The notes beneath the pieces were generated by a model. It saw only the letters and a list, made by a program, of their open reading frames with translations, did not search any database and was not told the DNA's origin. The position numbers and the translations under genes are program-made. Below, piece after piece: positions 28,309 through 37,902 of a DNA stretch of 58,275 bases (its first letter is position 1; the number at the start of each line of letters is the position of its first letter). Source of the DNA: Glaciecola sp034112105 (GTDB lineage: Bacteria > Pseudomonadota > Gammaproteobacteria > Enterobacterales > Alteromonadaceae); NCBI GenBank assembly GCA_034112105.1, contig JAWUVZ010000063.1:1-58275 (forward strand), given 5' to 3'.

Positions 28309-28842
28309 TTAAGCCGTCTTATTATATCGCTCAATACTAGAGGTAATTTCGGCTTTCGCTGCATCGAGATCAGCCCAACCTTCAATTTTAACCCATTTGT
28401 TTGGCTCTAAATCTTTATAATGTGCAAAAAAGTGTTCAATTTGGTTTTTCAACAAACCGGGGACGTCTTCAATGTTTTGAACGTCTTCATAAATCTTAGT
28501 TAGCTTTGATACGGGAACCGCGATGACTTTCGCATCTTCACCAGACTCATCCGTCATTTTCAATACGCCCACTGGACGACATTTAACCACCGATCCGGCT
28601 AGTAACGGATGTGGAGACATAACAAGCACGTCCACAGGGTCGCCATCATCAGACAATGTGAGGTTTACATAGCCATAGTTTGCAGGGTATTGCATACAAG
28701 TTGCCATAAAACGATCAACAAAAAGTACACCGGTGTCTTTGTCTACTTCGTACTTAACTGGGGTAGAATATGCTGGGATTTCAATGATGACATTAAATTC
28801 ATCAGGTGCGTTTTTGCCTACTGGGACATCATTCAAGCTCAT
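28309..28842 (-). CDS. ppa: Inorganic pyrophosphatase
   Basis: The protein has 177 residues, the usual size of family I bacterial enzymes. The signature DDGDPVDVLV (about residues 65-74) supplies metal-binding aspartates, and the substrate-binding KYEVDKDTG and YPANYG motifs are present. It hydrolyses pyrophosphate to phosphate in the cytoplasm, pulling biosynthetic reactions forward. It lies alone with its own terminator. No anomaly was seen. Confidence 0.97.
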   Translation of the reverse strand: MSLNDVPVGKNAPDEFNVIIEIPAYSTPVKYEVDKDTGVLFVDRFMATCMQYPANYGYVNLTLSDDGDPVDVLVMSPHPLLAGSVVKCRPVGVLKMTDESGEDAKVIAVPVSKLTKIYEDVQNIEDVPGLLKNQIEHFFAHYKDLEPNKWVKIEGWADLDAAKAEITSSIERYNKTA

Positions 28843-28960
28843 GGGTATTTCCTATAAATAAAAAAATTGCCGAGATTATAAGAAAATATCGGCAGAGTAT
28901 CTACATAAAGCGCCTAATAGTTTGGTCGCATGGCGCGGTAAATGTTATTTGGCATTCGAC

Positions 28961-29929
28961 TTACTTGTAATAACTCTTACAAGCAAGTACTTCATTTTTT
29001 GAACCTAACAGCGTCGGTACGCGCTGATGGATCTCTTCTGGCATAACTTCCATGATGCGGCCTTGGCCTGTATCAGCTAAACCACCAGCTTGTTCCATTA
29101 GGAAAGCCATTGGATTTGCTTCATAAAGTAGACGCAATTTACCCGGCATTTTTGGATTACGCTTATCAAAAGGATACGCAAAAATACCACCTCGGCATAG
29201 TACGCGGTGAATATCACCTACCATTGCTGCTACCCAACGCATATTGTAGTCTTTTTCTCGTGGGCCATCTTCACCGGCAAGAAGGTCTTTCACATACTGC
29301 TGAATTGGCTCTTCCCAATGACGTTGATTCGATGCGTTGATTGCAAATTCTGCGGTATCTTCCGGCACTTTGACATTGGCTTGGGTTAAAAGAAAACCAC
29401 CGTGCGTTTTATCTAGTGTATATAAATGGGTACCGCGTCCTGTAGTCATCGCTAACATTGTTGAAGGGCCATACAAAACATATCCAGCGGCAACTATTTG
29501 AGTGCCGGGCTGAAGAAATGCCGATGGGTCATCAGGCTTCATCCACTGCGGGGCATGCGTGATCGAAAATATCGTGCCTATTAAGCTATTAATTTCAGTA
29601 TTTGATGAACCGTCTAGTGGGTCAAAACTAACCAAATAATTCCCATCTGGATTACATGGAACAACCGTGTCTTCCTCTTCTGAAGATATAGCCTTGACGT
29701 AACCCGACTCTCGTAATGTATCTTTCAATATTTGATTAGAAATGACATCCAATTTTTTTTGCGTTTCGCCTTGCACGTTTTCAGACAAGGTAGAGCCAAG
29801 CACACCGGCTAAAGCACCTTGACTTACACGGAATGAAATTTCTTTACAAGCGGCTAAGATAGTACGAATTAAAAGGATAAGTTCGAGTGGTGCACCATCC
29901 TGTTGAAGCTGGGAGTTTAAGCGTTTCAT
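28961..29929 (-). CDS. fbp: Fructose-1,6-bisphosphatase class I
   Basis: The protein has 322 residues. Motifs are in order: metal-binding SSEEEDTV near 88-95, SFDPLDGSSNTE near 109-121, and the sugar-phosphate site KMPGKLRLLYEANPMAFLMEQAGG near 262-285. It converts fructose-1,6-bisphosphate to fructose-6-phosphate in gluconeogenesis. It is divergent from mpl, with about 240 bases between the starts. Length and all catalytic motifs are normal. Confidence 0.97.
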   Translation of the reverse strand: MKRLNSQLQQDGAPLELILLIRTILAACKEISFRVSQGALAGVLGSTLSENVQGETQKKLDVISNQILKDTLRESGYVKAISSEEEDTVVPCNPDGNYLVSFDPLDGSSNTEINSLIGTIFSITHAPQWMKPDDPSAFLQPGTQIVAAGYVLYGPSTMLAMTTGRGTHLYTLDKTHGGFLLTQANVKVPEDTAEFAINASNQRHWEEPIQQYVKDLLAGEDGPREKDYNMRWVAAMVGDIHRVLCRGGIFAYPFDKRNPKMPGKLRLLYEANPMAFLMEQAGGLADTGQGRIMEVMPEEIHQRVPTLLGSKNEVLACKSYYK

Positions 29930-30127
29930 GTTACCAAGTGTTCCTTAGATATAAGACCAAAACGGTTATGACGCGCATATTGCACTAACAATTTATGCAG
30001 AATGCTCATCCGTGTATTGCTTGGTTAAAAATTATAACTGGGAAGTGTTTCAATTGCGACCTTGTTATTGCATAGCAGGTTGTTAGGTATCTAGTTATTG
30101 CATTTCTTGCTGTCGCATTTCGCCATG

Positions 30128-30156
30128 TTTTGATACAGTTAGCGAAATAATATAAT
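30128..30156 (+). promoter_or_regulatory. Likely sigma-70 promoter of mpl
   Basis: TTTTGA at 30128-30133 and TATAAT at 30151-30156 are 17 bases apart, 17 bases before the mpl ATG. A consensus -10 and this position make it likely; transcription would begin almost at the start codon. Confidence 0.55.
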
Positions 30157-30172
30157 ACAAATTAATAAAATC

Positions 30173-31549
30173 ATGCACGTACATATATTGGGCATATGCG
30201 GTAGTTTTATGGGTGGTATAGCCGCAATTGCAAAGTCACTCGGACACAAAGTGACTGGGGCAGACACCAACGTTTATCCTCCCATGAGCACTCAGCTAGA
30301 ACAGCTAGGTATTGAATTAACGGCTGGTTTTGACACTCAGCAATTCGATCCTATTCCAGACATAGTTATTATTGGCAATGCGATGTCGCGAGGTAATCCG
30401 GCCGTTGAATACGTGCTTGACCGCAATCTTCCTTACACGAGCGGGCCCCAATGGTTATTAGAAAACCTACTAACTAAGCGTTGGGTTATTGCGGCTTCAG
30501 GTACGCATGGTAAAACCACAACATCCAGTATGATAGCTTGGATACTGGAAGATATTGGCCTTAGTCCCGGTTTTTTAATCGGTGGCGTACCAGAGAATTT
30601 TGGTGTTTCAGCCCGAATTGGGCAATCCCCCTTCTTTGTGATTGAAGCGGACGAATACGATTCTGCTTTTTTCGATAAGCGCTCTAAATTTGTGCATTAT
30701 CGTCCTAGAACATTAGTTATGAACAATCTTGAATTTGATCATGCTGATATCTTTGAAAACTTGGATGCCATTAAAAAGCAATTCCACCATTTAGTGCGCT
30801 GTGTTCCGTCCAATGGACTCATTATTTCTCCTATCAATGATGCTAATTTAGAGGACGTAATACATAAAGGTTGCTGGAGTGATACGCAAAAAGTGGGCGA
30901 TACCGAGATTTGCGATTGGCGTGCCCAATTAATAAGTTCAGATGGTAGTCAATTCAATGTATTGCAGAATAATGAAATAGTTGGTTGCGTAAGTTGGGGT
31001 CTCATAGGCGACCACAATGTCAGCAATGCAATCATGGCAATTGCAGCAGCGCATCATGCTGGCGTACCAACAATAGACGCCATTGATGCATTAGCGCGCT
31101 TTAAGAATGTAAAAAAACGGATGGAAGTGAAGGGGCAAGTAGCCGACATTACGGTTTATGACGACTTCGCTCATCATCCAACTGCAATTCAGACAACATT
31201 AGCGGGGCTTAGAAATAAGGTTGGCGATGCTAAAATTATTGCCATACTTGAACCACGTTCAAACACCATGAAAATGGGGGTGCATAAAGAAACGCTAGCT
31301 AACTCTTGGCAGCAAGCCGATGAGGTATTTTTGTTTGAACCTGAAAATGTCGATTGGTCGATGCAAGAATTGGTCATACATAGTAACGCCCCCGTATACT
31401 TATTCAAAGATACCGTTGATATTGTAGAGGCCGTCGTTGAACAGGCGCAACCAGGCGATCAAATTTTGGTAATGAGTAATGGTGGTTTCAATAACATTCA
31501 TCAAAGTTTATTAACTGCACTGACGAAAAAGTTTAAGGATTGGAGTTGA
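30173..31549 (+). CDS. mpl: UDP-MurNAc:L-Ala-gamma-D-Glu-meso-DAP ligase
   Basis: The protein has 458 residues, matching Mpl. It starts MHVHILGICGSFMGG, with the Mur ligase ATP loop ASGTHGKTTT near residue 111-120, then VIEADEYDSAFFDKRSKF and the C-terminal Mur domain (DDFAHHPTAIQTTL near 328). It re-attaches the recycled tripeptide to UDP-MurNAc in the cytoplasm, saving meso-DAP. It stands apart from dapF and lysA but uses the same building block. Intact. Confidence 0.97.
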   Translation: MHVHILGICGSFMGGIAAIAKSLGHKVTGADTNVYPPMSTQLEQLGIELTAGFDTQQFDPIPDIVIIGNAMSRGNPAVEYVLDRNLPYTSGPQWLLENLLTKRWVIAASGTHGKTTTSSMIAWILEDIGLSPGFLIGGVPENFGVSARIGQSPFFVIEADEYDSAFFDKRSKFVHYRPRTLVMNNLEFDHADIFENLDAIKKQFHHLVRCVPSNGLIISPINDANLEDVIHKGCWSDTQKVGDTEICDWRAQLISSDGSQFNVLQNNEIVGCVSWGLIGDHNVSNAIMAIAAAHHAGVPTIDAIDALARFKNVKKRMEVKGQVADITVYDDFAHHPTAIQTTLAGLRNKVGDAKIIAILEPRSNTMKMGVHKETLANSWQQADEVFLFEPENVDWSMQELVIHSNAPVYLFKDTVDIVEAVVEQAQPGDQILVMSNGGFNNIHQSLLTALTKKFKDWS

Positions 31550-31651
31550 TTAAAAACAAGTAGACCGTTGAGTACGATAGCAAATAATAACGGCTATTCG
31601 CTCGCAATTAAGACTAAATAACCTTTTTAAAATCAAGACAAGAGACGAACT

Positions 31652-32431
31652 ATGAAAAAATTATTGATTGCTTCTGCCCTATTCGCATTTGGTTCAATAC
31701 AACAAGTACATGCTTGGGGACAAACTGGCCATCGCATTACAGGATCAATAGCTGAGCAATATTTAACGGATGACGCGAAGGCGGCAATTAAACAATTACT
31801 GCCAAACGAAAGTCTGGCTGAGGCATCAACATATGCGGATGAGATGCGTTCCAACCCTGACGAATTTTGGCAAAAAGAAGCTCGTCCATATCATTATGTA
31901 ACCGTGCCACAAGGTAAACATTATCATGAAGTCGGCGCGCCTGAAGAAGGTGACGCTTTTACCGCCTTGCAAAAATTCTCAAAAATTGTGAAAGATGCAA
32001 CTGCTCCGCTCAAAGAACGCCAACGCGCTCTGCGATTCATTGTGCATATCATTGGTGATTAACATCAACCATTGCACGCTGGAAATGGCACTGACAAGGG
32101 CGGTAATGACGTGAAGCTTGAATTTTTCTGGGATGACTCTAACTTGCATCGCGTTTGGGATTCAGGATTAATTGATAGACGCCAATTGTCTTACACAGAA
32201 TGGACTAATTGGTTGAGCGAAAAAATCACACCTGAGCAATCAGCGGCTTGGAACACAATCGACCCGCTGATTTATATCGCAGAAAGTGTTGCCATTCGTG
32301 ATACGATTTATCCTGAGACAGAACGCTTAAGTTGGGATTATTTATACCAACATTTACCAACAGCGACAGAAAGATTGCAAGAAGGTGGCGTGCGAATTGC
32401 TGCGCATTTGAACGACTTATTTAAGCCGTAG
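31652..32431 (+). pseudogene. S1/P1-type nuclease with an in-frame stop in its zinc motif
   Basis: The protein would have 259 positions. A signal peptide (residues 1-21) ends at HAWGQTGHRIT, the mature Trp/His start of the S1/P1 zinc nuclease family. The motif HIIGD-stop-HQPLHAG carries TAA at 32060-32062 where the family has Ile or Leu; the frame then continues correctly through DKGGNDV to the C-terminus. One base change (TTA to TAA, for example) explains it. Both zinc-binding halves are needed, so the enzyme should be inactive unless the stop is read through. No ribosome site for an independent second part was seen. Confidence 0.85.
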
Positions 32432-32451
32432 ACTCACCAATTTAGACAATA

Positions 32452-32486
32452 AAAAGGGAGCAAGTGTCGATTAAGTGCTCCCTTTT
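32452..32486. terminator. Bidirectional terminator between the nuclease gene and rraA
   Basis: AAAAGGGAGCA and TGCTCCCTTTT form an exact 11-base stem with a 13-base loop, between two genes that point at each other. Confidence 0.85.
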
Positions 32487-32491
32487 CTAAT

Positions 32492-32977
32492 TCAATCTAT
32501 GTCTAAGGCTTCTGGCGAAAGAATAATGCCTGTCCCGTCAGCGTAAAGATGATCCTCTGGCAGAAAAGTAACTCCCGCAAAATTGACTGCAATATCCAGG
32601 TCGCCAACTTCTCGGCTTTCTGAATTCACTGGAATGGCCGTTAATGCATGAATACCTATATCGCAATCTTCGAGCACATCAATTTCGCGCACACTGCCAT
32701 AACAAACAATCCCTTCCCAGCCATTTTCAGCTGCCATCTGTGCATTATATGCGTCAATTAAAGCGCGCCGAGTAGAGCCTCCACCATCAATTAAAAGCAC
32801 TTTGCCTTCGCCTCTTGTGGCTAAAACTCGGTCAACCAATCCTTTGTCTTCAAAACATTTGATGGTAGTGACTTCTCCACCATAAGAATAGCGGCCACCA
32901 AAACTGGTAAAGATAGGGTCAAGTACATCAACACTATCAGCGAATAAATCACATAAGTCAGAAGTATTGTATTCCAT
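32492..32977 (-). CDS. rraA: Regulator of ribonuclease E activity RraA
   Basis: The protein has 161 residues, exactly the size of E. coli RraA. It starts MEYNTSDLCDLFADSVDVL and contains GGRYSYGGEV, LIDGGGSTRRALID and the late FAGVTFLPEDHLYADGTGI motif. RraA proteins form trimers that bind and inhibit RNase E; similar folds are aldolases, but the length and N-terminus favour RraA. It converges on the nuclease pseudogene and shares a terminator with it. Confidence 0.93.
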   Translation of the reverse strand: MEYNTSDLCDLFADSVDVLDPIFTSFGGRYSYGGEVTTIKCFEDKGLVDRVLATRGEGKVLLIDGGGSTRRALIDAYNAQMAAENGWEGIVCYGSVREIDVLEDCDIGIHALTAIPVNSESREVGDLDIAVNFAGVTFLPEDHLYADGTGIILSPEALDID

Positions 32978-33177
32978 AATATTCCTTAAATATTTTTTTA
33001 TACCGTGTTTGTTCGGGCATTTTTAAACAACATATTTTTATATTAGCACTTCTGAACATAGATGAAAGCCAAAAAAAAGTTGAATGATTTTTGTCATAGA
33101 GGTTTCTTTGTTTTGTCACTATTTGTTCATATTTGAAACGTATCGTTATTGTTGTCTTCGACTAATTTGAGAAAAGT

Positions 33178-33705
33178 ATGACACTACAGCGAATTACAAA
33201 GTTAGATACAGCTCTTTTTTATTGGTTCAATCGATATTCAGCTTCAAGTAATAGCCTGGTTATACAGGGCGTTCGCGCTATTTCAAAAACCGGTGACGGT
33301 CATTTGTATATTTTTTTTGGTGCATTACTATTCTGGTTAGACAACAGCCATGGCGTACTTTTTTTTTACACTGCTTTAATGGCATATGCGCTAGAGATTC
33401 CGATGTACTTAATTTTTAAACACTGTTTTAAGCGCAAACGACCTAGCGCAAGACTGCTAAATTTTAATGCTCACATTACGCCTTCTGACAAATTTAGTTT
33501 ACCCTCAGGGCACACCGCTGCGGCGTTTTTAATGGCGACTATTGTCAGTAGTTTCTATCCAACGTTTAGTGTAATCGCTTTTAGCTGGGCCAGTTTAGTC
33601 GGAGTGTCTCGTATTTTACTTGGTGTGCACTTTCCTTCAGACGTTGTTATTGGAGCAATTTTAGGTGCCGGCATTGCGAGTATCAGCATGCTTGTATTGA
33701 CGTAA
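33178..33705 (+). CDS. PAP2-family membrane phosphatase
   Basis: The protein has 175 residues with about five membrane helices. The three phosphatase motifs are complete: KRKRPSAR near residue 84 (KxxxxxxRP type), PSGHTAAAF near 110 and SRILLGVHFPSDVVIG near 142. It is an inner-membrane lipid-phosphate or undecaprenyl-pyrophosphate phosphatase-like enzyme. It ends 9 bases before the glycosyltransferase gene, so a joint role in envelope lipid or sugar metabolism is plausible but not shown. Confidence 0.87.
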   Translation: MTLQRITKLDTALFYWFNRYSASSNSLVIQGVRAISKTGDGHLYIFFGALLFWLDNSHGVLFFYTALMAYALEIPMYLIFKHCFKRKRPSARLLNFNAHITPSDKFSLPSGHTAAAFLMATIVSSFYPTFSVIAFSWASLVGVSRILLGVHFPSDVVIGAILGAGIASISMLVLT

Positions 33706-33714
33706 GGTCTATTT

Positions 33715-34815
33715 ATGAAAATTCTTTATGGTGTACAAGGGACCGGAAATGGTCACATTTCGAGGGCTCGGATTATGGCTGAAGCATTTAGTCAACGTGA
33801 TGATGTACAAGTTGATTACTTCTTTTCAGGGCGGGATGTCGATGCCTATTTTGATATGCATATATTTGCTCAATATCAAACCAAACGTGGCTTGTCATTT
33901 GTCACCCAAAGCGGCGCTGTGCATCGATTTAAAACCATTAGAAGTGTAAAGCTAGTTGAATTTATGCGCGACGTAAGACAATTAGATCTCAGTGCTTATG
34001 ACCTCGTGCTAAATGATTTTGAACCGATATCAGCATGGGCTGCAAGGAGTCAAAATATTCCCTCACTTTCAATTAGCCATCAGTCAGCGTTCACTTATGC
34101 AGTCCCAATCGAGGCCCAAAGTCTGGTCGATAAATGGCTTACTCGTCATTTCGCCCCAACCCAATATGCATTAGGTGTGCATTGGTATCATTTCAATCAC
34201 GCCATTATTCCTCCCTTTGTGCCCAAAGGACTATCGAAGAAAAGCCTGCCCTATTCTAAAAAAGAAAAGAACACAGATTTCACGCTAGTCTATCTGCCGT
34301 TCGAAGACCAACAACAAATTCAGCAAGTATTACAGCCGCTTAGTGAAAATCGCTTTTATTGCTATCATCCTCAAGTTCAACGCCCATATATTCAAAACAA
34401 CATTCACTGGTTCCCACCATCGAAAAGTGGCTTTCACGAAGCACTATCTGCCTGCAAAAAAGTGATTGCTAATGGCGGGTTTGAATTGGCAACAGAGTGC
34501 TTAAGTATAGGTAAAGCAATTCTGATGAAGCCCTTAACTGGTCAATATGAACAATACTCAAACGCACTTATGCTTCGTCAACTAGGTATTTCAGATACGT
34601 TATTCCACTTAAATACTGACGATATTGAAGAATGGTTGAACACTAGTCGAGCAACAAAAATTAACTTCCCGAGCAACGCTGACTGCTTCATCGACTGGAT
34701 TGTCGCGGGCAAGTGGTCCGACACCGAGACGATATGCCAACAGCTGTGGCAACAAGTTGAATTTCCAGACGAAGTAGGTAAGAAACTCAGTAAGGTAAGT
34801 CGCACAAGTATTTAG
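33715..34815 (+). CDS. Glycosyltransferase of the MJ1255/VC2487 family
   Basis: The protein has 366 residues. It begins MKILYGVQGTGNGHISRARIM split by the family's glycine loop (GTGNGHISRA), typical of MurG-like GT-B proteins in the MJ1255 family. The C-terminal nucleotide-sugar site has VIANGGFELATECLSIGKAI and KPLTGQYEQYSNA. It probably transfers a sugar from a nucleotide donor in the cytoplasm or at the membrane surface; donor and acceptor are unknown. It is co-directional with the PAP2 gene. Confidence 0.82.
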   Translation: MKILYGVQGTGNGHISRARIMAEAFSQRDDVQVDYFFSGRDVDAYFDMHIFAQYQTKRGLSFVTQSGAVHRFKTIRSVKLVEFMRDVRQLDLSAYDLVLNDFEPISAWAARSQNIPSLSISHQSAFTYAVPIEAQSLVDKWLTRHFAPTQYALGVHWYHFNHAIIPPFVPKGLSKKSLPYSKKEKNTDFTLVYLPFEDQQQIQQVLQPLSENRFYCYHPQVQRPYIQNNIHWFPPSKSGFHEALSACKKVIANGGFELATECLSIGKAILMKPLTGQYEQYSNALMLRQLGISDTLFHLNTDDIEEWLNTSRATKINFPSNADCFIDWIVAGKWSDTETICQQLWQQVEFPDEVGKKLSKVSRTSI

Positions 34816-34889
34816 CTCAAGGCCTAGAAAGAGATTGCATTTTTAGTGATTGCAGTGCAATGTTAAGCGCATATTAAGCTAGTTATATT

Positions 34890-35063
34890 ATGTCCATGAA
34901 TCGAATGTCAAAATTGGTGCTTTGTGTAGCGCTGACTCTATTTTTATGTGCCTGTGGTCAAACCGGCCCCTTGTTCATTCCTGAGCAAGCACCCAGTAAT
35001 GAGAAAACGCCTCAGGTCGTAGCCGAAAATCCTGAACAACTGAACAGTAGAGACGGTCGATAA
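34890..35063 (+). CDS. lptM: LPS-assembly lipoprotein LptM (YifL)
   Basis: The protein has 57 residues. The signal peptide ends in the lipobox LCAC with lipidated Cys22, followed by GQTGPLFIPE, the short conserved core of LptM/YifL. The stop is one base before the lysA ATG. LptM is an outer-membrane lipoprotein that helps LptD mature (knowledge from E. coli). It sits upstream of lysA-dapF, the usual place. An ATG two codons later (Met3) is an alternative start. Confidence 0.88.
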   Translation: MSMNRMSKLVLCVALTLFLCACGQTGPLFIPEQAPSNEKTPQVVAENPEQLNSRDGR

Positions 35064-35064
35064 A

Positions 35065-36315
35065 ATGGATTTTTTCTTTTACAAAGACAATCAACTTTTT
35101 GCTGAAGACGTTGCTGTTGCTGATATTGCAAAAGCACACGGCACACCAGTATATATTTACTCAAGAGCGACAATTGAACGCCATTGGCATGCCTTTAATA
35201 ACGCCGTTGCTAATCATGACCATCTTATTTGCTATGCGGTTAAAGCCAACTCTAATTTAGGTGTTTTGTCTGTGTTGGCTAAATTAGGCTCAGGCTTTGA
35301 CATTGTTAGCAAAGGTGAACTTTCACGCGTTATTGAAGCTGGCGGAGACACCACCAAAGTGGTTTTTTCAGGCGTCGGTAAAACATCGGATGAAATTCGT
35401 TTCGCCCTTCAGCAAAACATCATGTGTTTTAATGTGGAATCTGATGCTGAGCTCGATCGTATTAACTATGTGGCGGGTGAACTTGGTGTTAAAGCGCCTA
35501 TTTCAATTCGTATTAATCCTGATGTCGACGCAAAAACTCACCCCTATATTTCTACTGGTTTAAAAGCAAATAAATTCGGAATTGCACGTGATGATGCACT
35601 GCGTGTATATAAACGTGCTGCTGCAATGCCCCATTTAGATGTAAAAGGAATGGACTGTCATATTGGGTCTCAGTTAACCGACATCACCCCATTTGTTGAC
35701 GCACTAGAACGTTTACTAGTGTTAATTGATGAACTAGCCGAACATAATATTCTGATCTCGCACCTTGATGTTGGCGGTGGTTTAGGCGTGCCTTATAACG
35801 ACGAAACGCCTCCTCATCCGGATGAATATGCAGCGGCAATGAGTGCCAAAATGCAAGGTCGTGAACATCTCAAGCTTATTTTAGAACCTGGCAGAGCCAT
35901 TGCGGCGAATGCCGGTATTCTCGTTACCGAAGTTGAGTTTCTCAAGCAGGGTGAAGAGAAAAATTTTGCTATTGTCGATGCCGCCATGAATGATTTATTA
36001 CGTCCTGCATTATACAGTGCTTGGCAAGCTATTATTCCGGTGCAACCACGACTTGATATTGCCGCACAACAATATGATGTTGTTGGTCCCGTTTGTGAAA
36101 CCGGTGACTTTCTAGGTAAGGATCGCGACTTAGCGATTGCCCCTGGTGATTTCCTCGCAGTGAGAAGTGCAGGTGCTTATGGTTTTGTAATGGCGAGTAA
36201 TTATAATAGTCGTTGCAGACCTGCTGAGATCATGGTCGATAAAACCGAGACAATTGTGGTTCGCGAAAGAGAAAAGCTAAAAGATCTCTGGAAAGGTGAG
36301 CATAGAATTACGTAA
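35065..36315 (+). CDS. lysA: Diaminopimelate decarboxylase
   Basis: The protein has 416 residues, a full-length class III PLP enzyme. The PLP lysine lies in YAVKANSN near residue 54; LDVGGGLGVPYNDE, EPGRAI and the catalytic Cys in GPVCETGDFLG near 343 are present. It decarboxylates meso-diaminopimelate to lysine, the last step of lysine synthesis. It is between lptM and dapF, which makes its substrate. Confidence 0.97.
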   Translation: MDFFFYKDNQLFAEDVAVADIAKAHGTPVYIYSRATIERHWHAFNNAVANHDHLICYAVKANSNLGVLSVLAKLGSGFDIVSKGELSRVIEAGGDTTKVVFSGVGKTSDEIRFALQQNIMCFNVESDAELDRINYVAGELGVKAPISIRINPDVDAKTHPYISTGLKANKFGIARDDALRVYKRAAAMPHLDVKGMDCHIGSQLTDITPFVDALERLLVLIDELAEHNILISHLDVGGGLGVPYNDETPPHPDEYAAAMSAKMQGREHLKLILEPGRAIAANAGILVTEVEFLKQGEEKNFAIVDAAMNDLLRPALYSAWQAIIPVQPRLDIAAQQYDVVGPVCETGDFLGKDRDLAIAPGDFLAVRSAGAYGFVMASNYNSRCRPAEIMVDKTETIVVREREKLKDLWKGEHRIT

Positions 36316-36367
36316 ACTAGGACCCTAGATTAGGTCTTACACTCATAATAATAATTATAAGAAGAAA

Positions 36368-37198
36368 ATGCTGTTAAATTTTTCTAAAATGCACGGACTT
36401 GGCAACGACTTTGTGGTTGTCGATAACGTTACCCAAAATGTGTTTTTCTCAAAAGAGAAGATCCAACAACTTGCTGACCGTAATTTTGGCATTGGCTTCG
36501 ATCAACTTCTCATCGTTGAGCCCCCTTACGATCCAGACCAAGACTTCCATTATCGCATTTATAATGCAGACGGCTCAGAAGTATCCCAATGTGGCAACGG
36601 CGCACGTTGTTTCGCTAAGTTTGTTAAACAAAAAGGCTTAATTAACCGCAATAAAATTATTGTCAGTACCAAAGCTGGTCGTATGGTGCTGTACCTTGAA
36701 AAAGACGGCAATGTGACAGTTAATATGGGGTGTCCCGTATTCACTCCTGAGCGCATTCCCTTTAAAGCCAACAAACAGGAAAATATTTATATTATCCGCG
36801 AGCAGGAACATACCTTTTTCTGCGGTGTTGTATCAATGGGTAACCCACACTGCGTGCTCGAAGTCGACGATGTAGATAATTATGATGTCCCTGGCGTTGG
36901 TAACATAATTGGTCATAACGAGCGTTTTCCAGAAGGCGTAAATGTTGGGTTTATGCAAATTATTAGTCGCAGCGAGATAAAACTGCGCGTGTTCGAGCGC
37001 GGCAGTGGAGAGACTTTAGCCTGCGGTAGCGGTGCTTGTGCAGCCGTTGCAATAGGTATTATGCAAGACAAACTAGATAAAGAAGTGAATGTCTCGCTCC
37101 CTGGTGGTAGACTAAGTATAAAATGGCACGGGGAAGACGGTCTATTAAAAATGACGGGGCCCGCAGAACACATTTATGATGGACAAGTAACGCTATGA
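36368..37198 (+). CDS. dapF: Diaminopimelate epimerase
   Basis: The protein has 276 residues. The two active-site cysteines are in SEVSQCGNGARCF (near residue 75) and ETLACGSGACAAV (near 219), and the N-terminal GLGNDF motif is present. It interconverts LL- and meso-diaminopimelate in the cytoplasm. Its stop overlaps the start of the DUF484 gene by four bases. Intact. Confidence 0.97.
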   Translation: MLLNFSKMHGLGNDFVVVDNVTQNVFFSKEKIQQLADRNFGIGFDQLLIVEPPYDPDQDFHYRIYNADGSEVSQCGNGARCFAKFVKQKGLINRNKIIVSTKAGRMVLYLEKDGNVTVNMGCPVFTPERIPFKANKQENIYIIREQEHTFFCGVVSMGNPHCVLEVDDVDNYDVPGVGNIIGHNERFPEGVNVGFMQIISRSEIKLRVFERGSGETLACGSGACAAVAIGIMQDKLDKEVNVSLPGGRLSIKWHGEDGLLKMTGPAEHIYDGQVTL

Positions 37199-37890
37199 AC
37201 AAATCAAGTGTTAAGGTAAATACTGCTCAAGCGCTAGCACATGACTATGCTTCAGAGGCAGTCACGGAAGCAGAAGTACGAGAGTACATTCTGAATAACA
37301 AAGATTTCTTTGTTAAAAACCCGGATGTTGCTGAAAGAGTCCAAGTACCACATAAGCAAAAGGGAACGGTCTCGCTTGTTGAGCTTCAGGGTAGTCAGCT
37401 TCGCAAAAAAGTTCGCCAACTCAGCTTTAAACTCAGCCAACTCATTTCAATTGCTAAGCAAAATGAACGAATTTATCGTGTGTATGCCGACCTAAATATG
37501 CGCCTGTTACGCTGTACTGATTTTGCTGAAATGCAATATACTATTGAAGAAACGTTGCAAGATGATCTCGATATGTCGGCTGCTACAATTAAACCTTTCA
37601 AAGGTCTTTTTGCCTTACCTGAAATTCAGCAGCGTTTGTTTATGGAAAAACGCTTTAAAGATACCGATTTCTTTTTTGGTCGTTTGAGCCAGCATGAAAA
37701 GCAACTTTTGTTCGGCGATGGCATTGCTGAATCAGTCGCTCTAGTGCTACTAGGCGATAAACGCGACCTAGGCATATTAGCTATTGGTAGTGCCGACCCC
37801 ATTCATTTTGATCCCGACATGGACACGTTGTTAATAAAGCAACTTCAGGAGTTCCTGAATGTCTCAATGCCTGGTTTACTTCATTATTAG
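37195..37890 (+). CDS. DUF484 family protein
   Basis: The protein has 231 residues. The first half has the DUF484 beginning VREYILNNKDFFVKNPDV and VSLVELQGSQLRKKV, then a coiled region; the second half has a GAF-like fold pattern. DUF484 genes commonly stand between dapF and xerC in gammaproteobacteria, as here. Its function is unknown. It overlaps dapF by four bases and precedes xerC by 12 bases, so it is co-transcribed with both. Confidence 0.88.
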   Translation: MNKSSVKVNTAQALAHDYASEAVTEAEVREYILNNKDFFVKNPDVAERVQVPHKQKGTVSLVELQGSQLRKKVRQLSFKLSQLISIAKQNERIYRVYADLNMRLLRCTDFAEMQYTIEETLQDDLDMSAATIKPFKGLFALPEIQQRLFMEKRFKDTDFFFGRLSQHEKQLLFGDGIAESVALVLLGDKRDLGILAIGSADPIHFDPDMDTLLIKQLQEFLNVSMPGLLHY

Positions 37891-37902
37891 TAAAGGCTAA
37901 TT

